From assembly GCA_014904845.1 (NCBI GenBank), contig MU119276.1, positions 124,001-188,000 on the forward strand: a stretch of 64,000 nucleotides of DNA. The letters run 5' to 3'. Below are positions 13,759 through 26,210 of the stretch, one piece after another. The position numbers and the translations under genes were made by a program. The notes beneath the pieces are model-generated. The model saw only the letters and a program-made list of their open reading frames with translations, had not been told where the DNA came from and searched no databases. Position 1 is the stretch's first letter; every line of letters starts with the position of its first letter. Origin of the DNA: Acephala macrosclerotiorum (lineage: Eukaryota; Ascomycota; Leotiomycetes; Helotiales; Mollisiaceae).

Positions 13759-14855
13759 TCAGCTCAAATGAAACCTCCCCTTCAACGCATCAAAAATAAT
13801 GAATATGAACGCGCTGCTAGGTGCACTCCTCGCAACTGTAATACCACACCCTCGATACAGTCCTCTTAGACCATAAGCTCTGTAGATAGCCAAACCCTCA
13901 TTCCAGAACTTCTTTTGTACTTCTCCATTGCCTACAGCCGTAGTTTGCATACGGCTCTTTATCGTATCGGCGGGAAAGAAGAGGAAGTTGTAACTCATTC
14001 CTGCTGAGGCGCCTGCGAGTGCTTGCTGCCATAACGGAAGGGGAGCTAGGCCGAGTTCAGAGGAGACTGAGGGGAGGTTCTGCGGATTGGGGTTCGCTGA
14101 CGGTGATGAGAGAGGTGTAGAACGAGAATTCAAGTGTCGAAAGAGAAGAGTGACAGTCTCCTTGCTCCCAAACCAAGCCGCACAACCACCCGTCTCTCGA
14201 ATCAAAGTACCCAGTTGACCATTCCAAAATCCTCTCACCCCTTGGTGTCTGAAGACTTCCCTGATCACGGCTAATGGAGTTGGAGCCTTGTGTATCATTC
14301 CATCCGTGCTAGCTGTTATCGGGACCTGAATCTTGCATTTCACAAGCTCGACGGGAGTCAAGACCAGACTCGTGAACGCGCCTGAAATCGCTCCTGTCAA
14401 CCAAAGCGCACTTAGTGGCAACGGTTTCTCTCTTTCATATAATCCAGCAGCAAACAGGCTTTCTCTTCCAACTCTCTCCCAAAAGAATAGAGAGGATGTT
14501 TCGAGTGCAGCGCCGACCAAAGGGGCAGAAATGCCGCGGTATAGACCTAGGATGCCATCTGAGCGGATCGATTGTCGGAAACAGTCCAGGGGACCCGTGT
14601 AGCGGAGAGGCAAGTGGTCGGGTTGGGACTGCAGACGGACTTTCACGGTGTCGAAGGGGTATTCGATGTATTTTCCTGCTACGCCGGCAATCTGGCGGGG
14701 TCAGCTTCAGTTTCAGGGACTGAGGAGCAGAAGCGACTCACGGAGCCAAACACAATATCCTCCACAGCATCCATCAGAGCTTCGTGTCCTTTGACAGTAA
14801 AGACTGGTGATACTTGAGGAGTAGGAGTAACCTCTACAGTTGTAGTGGCAGCCAT
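13759..14855 (-). CDS. Mitochondrial carrier, ornithine/basic amino-acid type (ORT1/ARG-13-like)
   Basis: Inner-membrane SLC25 carrier. Exons 14742-14855 and 13759-14691 join to 348 residues. The three mitochondrial-carrier repeats are visible through their PX[DE]XX[KR] motifs: [11 protein letters not shown] in repeat 1, [11 protein letters not shown] in repeat 2 and [11 protein letters not shown] in repeat 3, with matching GLYRG / GFWNG / GLYRG segments. Repeat 2's TPVELVKCK and the end [32 protein letters not shown] segment point to the ornithine carrier branch (ORT1 in yeast, ARG-13 in Neurospora), which moves ornithine out of mitochondria for arginine synthesis. The intron of 50 nt restores [15 protein letters not shown]. 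Carrier family is certain; the substrate is inferred from family resemblance. Confidence 0.87.
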
Positions 14856-15651
14856 ATTCTTCTTGTCGTGGAGCTTCCGTGATCGGTGATGGGGTATTTC
14901 GAGTCAAGTGAATGTTGCTTTTTTGAAGCTCGTCCAACAAAATTCCCAACTCTCGTCACTAAATAGCATTCACTTCGGCCGAAATCTTCCTTCACTCCAA
15001 CAACAGTGAGGTGTTGGTAAACTGTATCTTGCGATTGGCGTTTTGACTGTTGCACAATGCCAACAGGTGAGGATGACAAGTTGATTCGAAGAGACAGCAG
15101 TAATGCGGCACTAGAAGAACAAGAAGGCAAACAAAGCACTTCTTGCCTCCTCTTAAATTCCCATCAGAATTTTTTGTGCAGATCTGCCAAGTTTCGTAGT
15201 GTGGAGAGAAGAATTGGGGCCGGAGACGTGGTGCAGTGTCGGAGGCTTATCGATTGCGGGACACTGCTATCGAGGAAGCATTTCGAGGATCAGAAGGAAG
15301 CGGTCTGGATAAATTGCGCCCTTTTTACCTTTCAAAACCCCTCACAAAACACGTAGTCAATAGTCAAGTCTCGAGGACCGAGCAAAGAGGGGCAAAGTTG
15401 GGTTTATGTTGGAGGCAACGGTACTTGATCGAGTGACATTTTCTTGAGAGAGAAAAAATCACGCACAAAGAGGGACCAGTGGTCGAACGGCTGCGGGCAA
15501 AGCGTCATTAGCGCCAAGTTTTTATCAGATGGAAAATTGTTATCAGATCCTCCATAAATTTTGGCTTTTTGCGGATCTGGGCCCGCACCGCCTTCTGACG
15601 GCAATTGCGAACGCTTGAAATTCTTTATCGATTCTTCAACAGACCGCAAAT
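14856..15651. promoter_or_regulatory. Divergent promoter region, carrier / CGR1
   Basis: About 800 bp between two divergent start codons. No recognisable gene or repeat; only short frames are open. Confidence 0.45.
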
Positions 15652-16118
15652 ATGTCTGCAGAAGTCGCAACTCCCGTTGCAGCACCTCAAACTGCTGCGC
15701 AACCGCAGGGAATGCGTAAGAATGGTAGGTGGGATCGTTTCTTTAGATATTGCCGTGTTCTAATATTTGGCAGGAAAGCAATGGCACAAACCGAAGACTG
15801 CGTTCCGTCCTACGTCTGGCATGACATCGTATGAGAAGCGCCAGGCAGAACGTACGGCTACTGCGGCTGTCAAGGCCAAGGAGAAGGAGATGAAGGAAGA
15901 GAAGGAGGCCGAGAGACAGGTTGGTGCTTCGAGGCGGGGTAGAGATTGTCTAGGGCTAAGTCGCTGACAAGTTGCAGAGGAGAATAAAAGCCCTAAAGGA
16001 CAAGCGTGCTGCGAAGGAGGAGAAAGCCAGATACGAGAAGTTGGCCGAGACGATGCATAGAAAGCGAGTGGAGAGATTGAAGAGAAAGGAGAAGAGGAAC
16101 AAGCTGTTGAAGTCATGA
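15652..16118 (+). CDS. CGR1: rRNA-processing protein CGR1
   Basis: Small nucleolar protein needed for pre-60S rRNA processing. Exons 15652-15724, 15774-15919 and 15978-16118 join to 119 residues, the usual size. The conserved part begins [18 protein letters not shown], followed by SYEKRQAER and a long, highly charged single helix of Lys/Glu/Arg that ends in [20 protein letters not shown]. The donor of intron 2 is GTTGGT, slightly unusual, but the join [14 protein letters not shown] is in frame and matches the family. Intron 1 splits the glycine codon of RKNGKQW. Nothing odd otherwise. Confidence 0.92.
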
Positions 16119-16734
16119 TCAAGTCCTGTCATCATGGTGGGATATGAGCTCTCGAACATCTGGCCCTTACGACCTCTCGGGACGTCTTTGGCGGTACACA
16201 TTGGGTGGAGTCTTGGAGTCTTGATCGATTGACAGACACGGAAAAGGTCGTGGTGTTCTGGCGTTGCTGGGAACTTTTCAAGACGAGAACTTTTGTAGCA
16301 GGTGGGAAGTTTCCTCTTAATCTATCATGAGGGAATTATTCGTCCAGAAGAAAGCACTGCTTGACATCTAGAGCTAGGTTAAAATCCAAGTATTCGTCCC
16401 GGAGCACAGAAGATTTGAGGAATATGACTTTGGTTGGTCTCACGACGATGGGAGGGAAGCTGCACGATTCACCGACCCGCTTCTGCTATTATTGTAGATA
16501 CACATTTAGAAGACCAAAATAGACTCCAAAGTCCTGCACGATAGTAGCCTCCGTCCCCCCAAAAATGTTTCGCATCCAAACCGAAATTCAAACTGCAGCA
16601 CGTGAAATCTGCACACCCCTCCACACCCGGCCACCAAACAAGCTTCCTTCCCCAAACTTCCCAAACCTTCAGCCTCGTGCCATGCATCACCGTACCTTCC
16701 CTCTCTTCACCACTCCTATAACAAGAAATCAAAA
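16119..16734. other. Intergenic region after CGR1
   Basis: About 600 bp with no gene seen. The last 200 bp before 16735 are C-rich on the plus strand, as in many fungal 5' leaders. Confidence 0.4.
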
Positions 16735-18000
16735 ATGATGTCCCACCACCCGGACATGACCCGCTACCCATACAACATTCTCCCTTCGGCTCCCTCTGCA
16801 TCAACCTCCACTTCTCTCACACCTTCAAAATCGAGTACCGCTCCCCCAATCGCTCCGAATTCAATTTCAATTTCAACTTCAACTTCAAATACCGTTCCAA
16901 CAAACCAAACAGCAACAACCAGCCCAACCAGCCCAACAAGGCCAAAACACCTCACAACACGGTCGATAAGTGAGGTTTCGAGTATTCATAAAGACAAATC
17001 CCACCATAAACACCACCATCATCCGCATTTACATCATAGGGACAAAGATAAAGAGCTCAATTACTCAGTAGCGAATCTCCATCCCGGCGTGGGACTTCTG
17101 GAAGCGCTTGGAGGGAGTCAGAATAAGAGTGAAGGTGTTACGCCGGCTGAGAGCAGGAATGTTAGTCGGAGGGGGAGTATGATGGGTGCGGATAGGGAGA
17201 GGTTCGAGGACTCGGTGGGTGGGGGAGTGATGAGGGTTGAGAAGAGGGAGGTTAAGGAGGGGGAGGTGGAGCGCGAGAGGGAGAGGGGTGTGCAACGGGC
17301 TACGTTCGTACTCAAGCACTCAATTTGCTAGTTGGCAGATGGCTAATGGATTGGCAGAGAACTACGAAATGCCCTCATGGGATTGAATACGCTTTCGAAT
17401 AACACTACAAGGAAGTTGGATAACGCATATTACTCTGTCCTCGAAAAGCTCGGTGTTCTACAGTCAACAATATCGAGCCTCAAAGAACTAGCTACCATGA
17501 CCCGACAATTAAACGACGAGTTTAAAATTGAATCCGAAGAGCTAGTTCGAGACGTTACATCCCAACTCGAAAGCTTCGAACAATTCACCTCACAAGAAAC
17601 CCGAATAGTCGAACTAGCAGCACGAGTCAAAGCTGGACGAGAACGAATAAAAACTCTTGGGGAAAGAGTAGACGTTGTGAAAGAGAGGGTGGAGGGGTGG
17701 GAGAAGGCTGAAGGGGAGTGGAAGGAAAGAACGAGGAAGAATCTGAGGATGATGTGGATTGTTATGGCTATGATGGGCGGTATATTGTTGACTATTGTGG
17801 CGTTTCAGTATACGCCTACTATGAGTGGGCCAGAGGCACCAAAGGGCCCGAACACTACGGGGTTGTTAGGGAAGATGTCGGACTTTGAGAGTTTGAAGAA
17901 CGAGAGCCAGGTGTTGAAGAGAGAAGTGGAAGAAGCATTGGAGGGGTCGAGAAAGCGGTCGGCGGACGATCCGAGATTGAGGGCCTTCGACGAGTTATGA
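16735..18000 (+). CDS. Unrecognised coiled-coil protein with one membrane segment
   Basis: I do not recognise a named family. The probable model is 16735-17303 joined to 17358-18000 (donor GTTCGT, which is not the strongest), giving 403 residues and the join RATELRNALMG. Residues 15-75 are very rich in Ser/Thr/Pro, with ISISTSTS-type runs. A His-rich patch (HHKHHHHPHLHH) follows near residue 93. From about residue 195 a long helical, coiled-coil region runs to a single hydrophobic span, MMWIVMAMMGGILLTIVAF, near residue 340. A charged C-terminal tail of about 60 residues follows. The layout suits a single-pass organelle-membrane tether or adaptor, but that is inference. A start two codons of the same frame later is possible. 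Confidence 0.7.
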
Positions 18001-19104
18001 TACGACACGCCGGAGTCAATGTTGTCGTGTCAACAATATGGGCATGATGGGAGACTTTCAATATTTCAAGGCTTTTCCAAGCCTCTGCAAAGAGTTGCGA
18101 TTAGAGACGACGACTCGAGGAACAGAGCGCCATGAAAGAGGGAGGGTCTAAAGCTGCGGTCTTTGACGAAATATCTATCGCCCGACGGCCCGAAATAGAA
18201 GAAAGACCTAGAGAATGGAGCTGGAGAGCGGCTAGAAGGCCGGCCCAGCCGGAAAGTCATCCGAGGCTGAGAACCTTCAACGAATAATGACATTGTATCG
18301 ATGATACCCCTACAGTTAGATTTGCTAGAAATGGGTCAAAGGTTTGCCCAGAGATTCAAATGGATACCCAGAGCCGAAAGGCACACGATATTTCAGTCAG
18401 CTGGTGCTTGAGACACTGGGCGCCCAGGGGAGAATAAACTTGGATTTCGTGTTGGTCACTTGGCAGCCCTGTGAGAATGTCCCTGACTCTCTTCCACATG
18501 TAAAGCTCAGATGATTCCAAACATCAACTCAAATACACACATTTACCCTTTGGTATTTTTCGACTAGGTTTGATCGCTCGAGTAATCACGATTCAGCTAT
18601 TTTTACCAAAAAAAGCGCAAAAGGAAAGGAGCCGAGATAATGCAAAACGCATCGGCACTGGAAGCACTTCGTAGGCCCGATGACGCGACGTCCAAGCCAC
18701 CTGTGGCATCCCTGTCGAGATTCATCACAAGGCAAGAATAGAGGGGACCTGATTTCTTGGTCTACATCTTTGCCCTTCTCTTGGAAAATAAATTAATAAA
18801 ACTGCTTCCTTCTCAATATTCGTATTCTTCTGTTCTTCCTTATTGTCCACGTAATTTTGAGGAATACAGAAAAGAAATCACTCACGACGAAGGCGCAGGC
18901 TCGCCAACAGGGACCCTCGCATCGCGAAAAGTACCCCGCTAAGGGCGCAGTCATCAAGCTCCAATATTTACAGCTAAATTGCAAGCCACAAAATAATCAC
19001 CAAGGATCCTCTGTCAGCTCTGGAACTATATACCCCCTGAGATCCTTCGACGACTTCCCATTCAAGCTCAGTGTACGAGCAGAGCTTGCAGATACACAGT
19101 CAAG
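18001..19104. other. 1.1 kb intergenic region
   Basis: No gene recognised. Several short frames are open on both strands without coding-like content. The last 100 bp form the leader of the PX-domain gene. Confidence 0.4.
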
Positions 19105-22100
19105 ATGGTAGATCTAATGCCGAATGGAAAAGCAGGGAATGGAGAGAATGGTTCTGCGGTCCCTCGAAAATCTTCATTAACACCGACATCTGTGGGAACT
19201 GCGAATGGACAGGCGCTTACCGGGAAGCAGGAACATTGTATTTCCTCCATTTCCCTCTTCTCCTTCATCTGCAAAATTAAATACTGATGGCAGATAGATC
19301 TCAAACGCGAATTAATCTCTCACCAAGTAAAGTTCGAAATCACCGAACTTAACTCCCCAACCGCCCTCCAACGCTTCGGCGCCCCCTTTAAATCAGATTT
19401 TGGCGAGATTTCTCCTCTAGATTCAGACCTACCGATTCTGAGGTATATTTTTGTGCATCATGTGCGGGAATTTCCGTTCTTGGATAAGGCGAAGGAGAAG
19501 GAGTTTTGGCAGGATAAATTACAGGTCGTATGTACCCCTCCCTGGATGCCGCAGAGGTTCTCGGGGGACTGGATGATGGCTGATGGGTTGGGAAATGGTA
19601 GTTCCTGGAATCTTTCGCGAAGAAACATATTTCGTCGAGCGAAGATAGATTGGAAGAGACGAAACGGAGGAAGTTGTCTATAAAATGTCAGAAATTGGTT
19701 GAGCTGATGATGGTTTCCGGTGTACCGACTGCAAGTGGATATGAAGAACGCATACGCTTCTCAGAGCTGGAGGTAGTAGACGCCGGGGCTATTGATCATG
19801 GTGTCATGCAGACGTTACCAGAGGGGCATTATGTGAATGGATGGGACGTGAATGTTGCCGGTGTCAGGACCACAAGTGTCAAGAGGAATATTCGATACCA
19901 CAAGCACGCGGTTAGCTCTCTCAGAAGGTCACTTGGGCAGGATTTGGCTGACAATATACTAAAGGAATTTATTCTCCGGGTTAAGAGAAAGAATGAACTT
20001 GAGTTCTTCGTTGGGAGACGCTATGGAGATTTTGCGAGACTTCACAAGAGGTTACGGCAGGAGTTGCCAGGGAAAGTATTGCCCCCTATGCCTAAGAAGA
20101 ATAAGCAGAGCTCGACGACTTCGAATCTACTCAATGGGATCACGGGAGGAGCAGACAGCGATGCATCGTCGGTGTCGTCTGTTTCTACTATGGGAACGAT
20201 GCCGCAAGTCCAGCAATCCATGAAAAACTTGACCGTTGGTGGAAGTAAGTGTCAACTTTGGACCATCGTTCAGCATCATTAACACAATCAGATGGACACC
20301 GCCGAAACCTCTCAGCAGCATCACTCGGACGAGCGTCCCCACGATCCTCAACAGACGGAAGACTAGATTCCAGTCGATCACCAACCCCAGCACCAGAAGA
20401 AGTACGCAGATCCAATACACTCAGAAGAAGGAACAAAAAGCTTACAGCTCCACAGCCAATTCTCCTCTGGCGTGAGAATCAGAGAATCTCACTCAGAGCG
20501 TTCCTACGAACACTACTCTCAAACCCCCAAATCGCTAACACTAGAGCCATTCAAGACTTCTTGTCTTTTCAACCAATTACTCCTGCGGATGCTGATGTGG
20601 AGGACATTGCGAGACGGAAGGCGATGGATGAAAAGCGGGTAGAGGAGCAGAAGCAATTCTATGAGATTGCAAGGAAGAGGGCTGCGGAGTTGGATGTATA
20701 TATGGAGCAGTAGGTTGTGCGGTAGGTATAGTTGATATTTTGCTTACAGAGGCTAGATTCCGTCGAGATATCATTGAAAGCAATGGTCTAACCAAGCTTT
20801 TCAAGGAGATCAAGGAGAAGAAGACCATCCAGGATCTAAGCATCCAGTACCAGAAGTTTGCAGAATGGTTACGGATTGAGGTTGCTGCGACGATCTACCA
20901 TCTCTTCTTGGCTGAGGACAACTCACCGGAGTTGTTTGCTCAAGCGAAGAAGATCCATTCTATGATTCCATATACGCTGATTAAGAACGCCATCAGGATA
21001 GCAAATCCGGCGGCAGTCATGTCTAGCATTCTGGATATCTTCCTTGCTCAGCCGTTCGGTGCCCGGTCGCTTATGCAACGCATTTTCGCCCTGACGCTGA
21101 ACGATGGCATCAGGAGTTTCCAGAAGTCAATCGATGCTGTTGTTGAAAAGATCGGGGATCCCGTCTTCTGCGAGAAGCTCAAGAAGTTCTCGGATGCTGA
21201 CGAGAGTGTCAAGAATATCATCAGAGAAGAGTCACAAGCTGAAGATGTAGACCTGATTGTCGCCATCTTACGCTCTGAGCTTATCGAACCACCGCTGAAG
21301 TCTGAGCAGATAGGCAAGATTTTCAACGCATATGTTGCTTGGAATCATGTGGTTGATAATGTGGATGATGAGATGAAGCAAGGGGCTCAATTGTTCTCGT
21401 ACTTGAAGCAGCTGCTTAAGTTGTACACAAGACAACGAGATAAGGCTATGATGCTGAGTATGATCGAGGAACCGGTCACGCTACAGCTGCTCAAGGATGT
21501 GTTCGTCATCTTTTACGAGCCTCTTGTTCGGGTATACAAGTCAGCGAATGTCTACAACAGCGTGACAGACTTTGCTGTCTTCATCGACGACATGATCCAG
21601 GTAGGTTAAATGTCCTCTTCGCTTCAGCGATTCTTGTTAACGGGTCAATAGGTTGTCGAGAAATGCCGCGAGCAAGACATCTCTGTAGATCCCAACCAGA
21701 CGGTTCAAGCCTTCATCGATCTCTGCCAACGCCACGAACACAACTTCTACAAATTCGTCCACGAAGTGCACACCCACGACAACGGCCTCTTTACTCAACT
21801 AATGGGCTGGATCGAAGGCATCCTCGAATTCCTCCGTCAAGGTCCCAAAGCCGGAAAACTAGACATCAACGCCCTCTTCTCCGGCGCAGTCTCTATGAGC
21901 GCTATCGATAAACAGAAAGCGATTGAAGAGATCAATGCGTTGATAGCTTGGCAAGAAGCGAGGAAGAAATGGCATCAAGATAAGACGAGGCAGAAGATGG
22001 CTGCCGAGGGAGGGGTCGTGGGGAGTGTGGAGGTTGTTCCTGGTGTGATGCAGTTTCAGACTAGTGATTTTGGGTTGGATCCGATGGATATGCAGGATAT

Positions 22101-22305
22101 GGCGTACGAGGAAGAAGACGAGAGTTCGGATGAGGAAGAAGAGGATGATGAGCTGGATCCGATTGAGGCGGAACGCAAGAGGAGGGCGAGGAAACAGGAT
22201 CATTTGAGGAGGAGTGCCGGGGAGCCGCAGAAGCCGGAGGTGGGGGAGGTGTATAAATTGAAGGAGAACTTTTTGGAGATGTTGAGGGAGGTGTTGGCTG
22301 AGTAG
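19105..22305 (+). CDS. PX and PX-associated (PXB/DUF3818) domain protein, YPR097W/LEC1-like
   Basis: Phosphoinositide-binding protein family of fungi; the yeast member YPR097W (LEC1) is linked to sterol and lipid-droplet traffic. Exons 19105-19237, 19298-19524, 19602-20244, 20292-20709, 20757-21600 and 21652-22305 join to 972 residues. The PXB part is residues 40-150 (QEHYLKRELISHQVKFEI). The PX domain starts near residue 240 (FILRVKRKNELEFFVGRRYGDF) and has the Pro-rich loop LPPMPKKN. A Ser-rich insertion of about 100 residues separates this from the PX C-terminal helices (RAFLRTLLSNP). DUF3818 follows (FRRDIIESNGLTKLF to DDMIQ), then an acidic, basic-tipped tail. Two introns need acceptors inside apparent coding sequence (ATAG at 19297, CTAG at 20756) to keep the family sequence; I chose them by frame. 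Confidence 0.85.
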
Positions 22306-22798
22306 AGGGCGTGGGAGAGTGGGCACGAGTGGATCGTGGCATGATTACGTGGGCTTGCGTTGGGAGACGCACTTTATGATAAATGGATACGAAGCATGAT
22401 AGGATATGATGCGATACGATGCCATGGGCTTTGGTAGAGGACCTGGCCGAACGAGCAGGATACACTTCTTTGTCTGCATTATGATAGATTATGGCGATCG
22501 GCATTTGTTATTCCTTCTCAACGCCAAGCTGGGTCTGTGGATTTCCTGCGAGCTTATTCCCTCGTTTGCGTCGCGTTAGGTTTTCATTTATGGACCTCTT
22601 TTCATTTCAGATGGCTGTCTCCTCGAGTCCCTGAAGCCTATCATCACTAGCTTCAAAAAGCAACTGCAAGGCCGAGGGGTTACGGTCACGTGTTGGACTC
22701 GGTCAGCCGAAGAGGGAAGTAACCTGTAAGGCTCGGTGAGTCAGGCTGAACTTTCAGATAAGACCACAGAATCTCCCATCAATACCTCTCTCATCGCA
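22306..22798. other. Intergenic region before the F-box-like gene
   Basis: About 490 bp, no gene seen. It contains a CACGTG E-box-like word near 22689. Confidence 0.4.
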
Positions 22799-24162
22799 AT
22801 GCTACTCCACGAGCTTGATCAAGATGTTCTTAGCATCATCGTTTCTCTTCTTAGTTCCGAGCGGAAAGACGTCGTCAATCTCGCACTCACATCTCGAGCT
22901 CTCTACAGTATAGCGAGACGTCCAGAATTGATCTACATCACATCTCCATCAGCCCGACTTTCCTTCACTAGATCATGCATCGAGGAACCATCTTATGGCC
23001 AACGAGCCCGCTCTCTATACCTCAAGATAGATAGCAAGAAAACCACCTCTCGTTACGCGATATTTGAATTTCTCCAGCAAATGCCCAATCTGCAAAGCCT
23101 TGACTTAGATGCGGGTGTTAAGCCGCATTTTATATCTGTGTTGCTTGATGAGAGGCTGTTATTGAGAAATAACCTGAGGCATTTACATATCACGGATACA
23201 ACACTCACAGTCACCGACCTATGGAGTCTCTCCTCTCTTCCAAGAATGCGCCACCTCGAGATATCCTCACGTCAGGAGATCGCGTTCTCGTCACGTGATC
23301 CAACTTCTTTTGAACCCTCACAGCTACGCCATCTGAGGATGTTCGAATTAGGCTCGAACACTTACGTCCAACTTCCTCTGCTCGAGGAACTCCTGACCCA
23401 CTGTCCAAAACTAGAGACGCTAGAATGCACCATCATTCTCCCTCTCGTCGCACAAGCACCAGCACAAGGACCATGGCTCCATCCCCTCTACCCACGACCT
23501 ACACATTACAACTCCCCAGAACGACTTCTCGCCACACTGCTTCAAGCTCCACGGACCTTGGTCAATCTCAGTCTCTTCACCAATGGTCTCAACGGAGTCA
23601 TTCATGATGGATCGAGACTTGATCTCAGCAGTTTTGTCAACCTCAAAAATCTCACGGCAACCGCGGATCTGTTCATTGCTCCTGTGGGATCGAATGTTTC
23701 AAGGAATGGGCTATATCGACTCTTACCTTCGAAAATTGAATCTTTCACAGTACGCCATCCATTCCCACCCCCTCTCCCCCCCGCTTTAGTAAACTAGCTA
23801 ATCAGAAATCCTCAAAGCTACTATTCGGAGCCAACACAGGTATTTTCTACGACGTAACTCACCGTCGCATCGACGAACCTATTAGAAAATATTTCCTAGA
23901 AAAGTGGCTAGATGAACCATCATTGAGATGGATTACTGAGATATCGGAGAATAAGCAGGAGTGTTTTCTAGGGTTGAAGAAGGTGGAGTTGAGAGAGATT
24001 TTGAAAGAGGGGAAGATGCCACATAATCGGGTTGTTTCTGAGAGGTGGGAGCCAACGAGAGCGATGAGGACAGCGTTTGAGGGGGCGGGTATTGGGCTGG
24101 AAATATGGATTAGAGATGGTGAGATACCGATGCCTTTCATACGGTGGATGAATCCGAGGTAG
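22799..24162 (+). CDS. F-box-like / leucine-rich protein (hypothetical)
   Basis: Exons 22799-23749 and 23806-24162 join to 435 residues. The N-terminus looks like an F-box: LHELDQDVLSIIVSLLSS followed by DVVNLALTSRALYSIA, with the Leu/Pro/hydrophobic spacing of SKP1-binding domains, though the usual LP start is weak. The middle shows several loosely spaced leucine-rich segments (LQSLDLDAG, LRHLHITDT, MRHLEISSR, LRHLRMFELG), typical of fungal F-box proteins. If correct it would be a substrate adaptor of an SCF ubiquitin ligase. The frame is open upstream of the ATG to 22736 without another ATG. It is intact and is the last intact gene before the decay zone. Confidence 0.65.
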
Positions 24163-24287
24163 ATAATGAGGGTTCATTCGCCCAGATGTTGGGTTGAGGC
24201 ACAGTTCGAGCGGAGGTGAGGTGAGTCACGTTTGTGTCATCCCATATCTACATACCCGGACTCGAATTACCAAACCTCAAGCTTATC

Positions 24288-25163
24288 ATGTTTAAAGTTC
24301 TTTGTGTACTAATTTCCGCGATGCTGCTTCTATATTTGCACGAAGAAAACCTTCAGAATCGTTTTGTGTCTCCTACATTCAAGGCGTATAGATGTCGTTC
24401 ATCTCGGCTTGATATGCCGAACTCTGTACGCGACTTCGTTGATCAACTACTATACAGCAAAAATCAACTCACCAGTCTAGAACTCTTTAAGTTCAATCAT
24501 ATTTGCGGAGGCTCAATTGCTCGATGGACCTCTATCCTGATTCATCATTATTCTGTGTGGAAACCTGCAGGTGAGGCCGTGTTCGATTTCCAACGACAGG
24601 GAGGGGACCGCTACTTTATGTTATTCCGCATTAGATATTGCGGATATAGCTGTTACTGTTACCACGACAGATTCCCGTAATCAAACAGAACCAGAACCGC
24701 GTTTTGATTTAGGCACGGGGAGATATACCTTTGCAGACGTAAGGACATCGTCTCACACGGTGGTTCAGTTGCCTTTTCATTGCAATCCCATCTTGCCACA
24801 TTAGCAAGTATGGTTTACTACGACCAATTGGCTCAATTTGATAATCAAGCTTCTGTATCAAGATCTGTGTTCATCAAAACAAATTTGCCGAGGCCATTTT
24901 GGGGTTTGCTTGTCGTTACAATTGTCCTCTTTGTTCATATTTTTCTGGCCTGGATAATCGTTTTCTGGTTCCTTGCTAAGACTCAGTATACGACGTTGGG
25001 CTAGGAGTGGCAAAATGTGGCACATGCAAGCACTGATCAGACCAAAGAGTATATATTGATGGCGGCGCAACTGAGTGATGATAACCTCAAAGCGAAAATG
25101 AAGGATGCTGAATTGAAAAAGGGGCAGCTGGGGGACCTCTATCAAATGCAAGAGTACGGCTAA
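24288..25163 (+). pseudogene. Decayed gene for a membrane protein (family not recognised)
   Basis: Coding-like sequence persists but changes frame. One frame (from about 24571) holds SALDIADIAVTVTTTDS and RYTFADVRTSSHTVVQLPF; it breaks near 24778. The next frame continues with LATLASMVYYDQLAQFD and then a hydrophobic span GLLVVTIVLFVHIFLAWIIVF. That frame meets a TAG at 25002-25004, and the same frame runs on for 53 more codons (EWQNVAHAS, MAAQLSDDN) to a TAA at 25161. Co-linear segments across one frameshift and one nonsense codon indicate a broken gene rather than introns. TAG for CAG would be a single CpA-to-TpA change. It resembles the C-terminal part of a large fungal plasma-membrane protein, but I cannot name it. 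Confidence 0.6.
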
Positions 25164-25393
25164 GTATGAAACAGAATAAAGTTGGAATTTACCTTGTAGC
25201 CAAAGAATGGAAATTCAAGGTAGTGGGGTTCGATGCCGTTCGACCTTCCCTTATGCTTGTATTGTCCATCGAGTGGAAAAGACTTGGTATTGAAGATTGT
25301 ACTATGGTCTAATTGCTTTAGTTTAAGCGGCTTAGCATCACATTGAAGTTCCATCCTCTTACTAATTCAAACATCTAAAGGAATATCCTCACA

Positions 25394-25909
25394 ATGGCTA
25401 GCAGTGACCGCCCAAAGGCTTCGACTTTACCGGCTTCATCGTTCAAACCCAGTTCCTCATCAGCGTCTTCAGAAGATTTATGGTACTCGTATCTAGTATC
25501 CGTACTTCTTAGTTTGGGGGGCTTTATACTCGCTATACTTGACGTTGTCGCTATTGAGGCTGAAGGACAGTGGCAACTCTTAGCAATATGTGCAGTAATG
25601 AATGCCAGCTAGGTCTGGGGCTATGGTCTCTGCTCGGCGATTAACGATTCCCTATCAAAGAAAAGTTCGAATCCAGTTGCCGCACATCAAAAATTTAGTG
25701 AAGAGGCGCATGGAGACAACGTACAGGGTGCAGAGAAGGTAGAGAAGTGGGGACCTTGGAGGGAAGAACAGGTGTTCGACAACGCAGCACGCTGGGATGT
25801 TGAGTATGCCGACTATGAGCCTTCAGAGGAGGATGGAGATGATTCCGAGACCGAAACTGAAACCAAAAAGGAAACGCAGATGGACGATGATGTGATTAAG
25901 GCGTGGTGA
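25394..25909 (+). pseudogene. Small membrane protein gene with an in-frame stop
   Basis: The frame opens MASSDRPKASTLPASSF, has a Ser-rich head, then EDLWYSYLVSVLLSLGGFILAI, one likely membrane helix. A TAG at 25610-25612 interrupts it after AVMNAS, and the same frame continues for about 98 codons (VWGYGLCSAINDS, then an acidic tail SEEDGDDSETETETKK) to TGA at 25907. As a GT..AG intron does not fit here, I call it a nonsense mutation; TAG is one CpA-to-TpA step from CAG. A related-looking frame at 25919-26230 (ADLWYDNFAGV...) runs into the mobile element's left border. Function unknown. Confidence 0.5.
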
Positions 25910-26176
25910 CAAACTACTGTGCAAAGGGTCAGGTTGCTCGTGTTGGACTTCTCTGCGAGATCGCAAGGTGAAGAGCGTTCGTACTACGCGGATAATTCAG
26001 AAGTTAAGGATGGTTCGGAAACCAAAACAGAGGCAGAGAACAGTCTTGAGGATGAGGCAGCGGATTTGTGGTACGATAATTTTGCCGGTGTATGTTTTGT
26101 TGCGGGGGAAGGGGGGCTCATGACAATCGCAGTATCGTTCAACATCTCAGTCGATCTTCGACATATTTTGGATCCA

Positions 26177-26210
26177 CCAGGGGCTGCAGCTATTGATCCG
26201 ACACCAAAAT
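26177..26210 (+). repeat. Left outer inverted repeat of the AT-rich island
   Basis: Begins CCAGGGGCTGCAGCTATTGA and ends CCGACACCAAAAT. Its reverse complement occurs at 33792-33825 with 33 of 34 bases identical (G versus A at one position). It marks the exact compositional border of the island. Confidence 0.85.

Noticed and set aside
13375..13869. 164-codon plus-strand frame
   Set aside because: It overlaps the 3' end of the mitochondrial carrier on the other strand, starts without an ATG context and has no recognisable domain.
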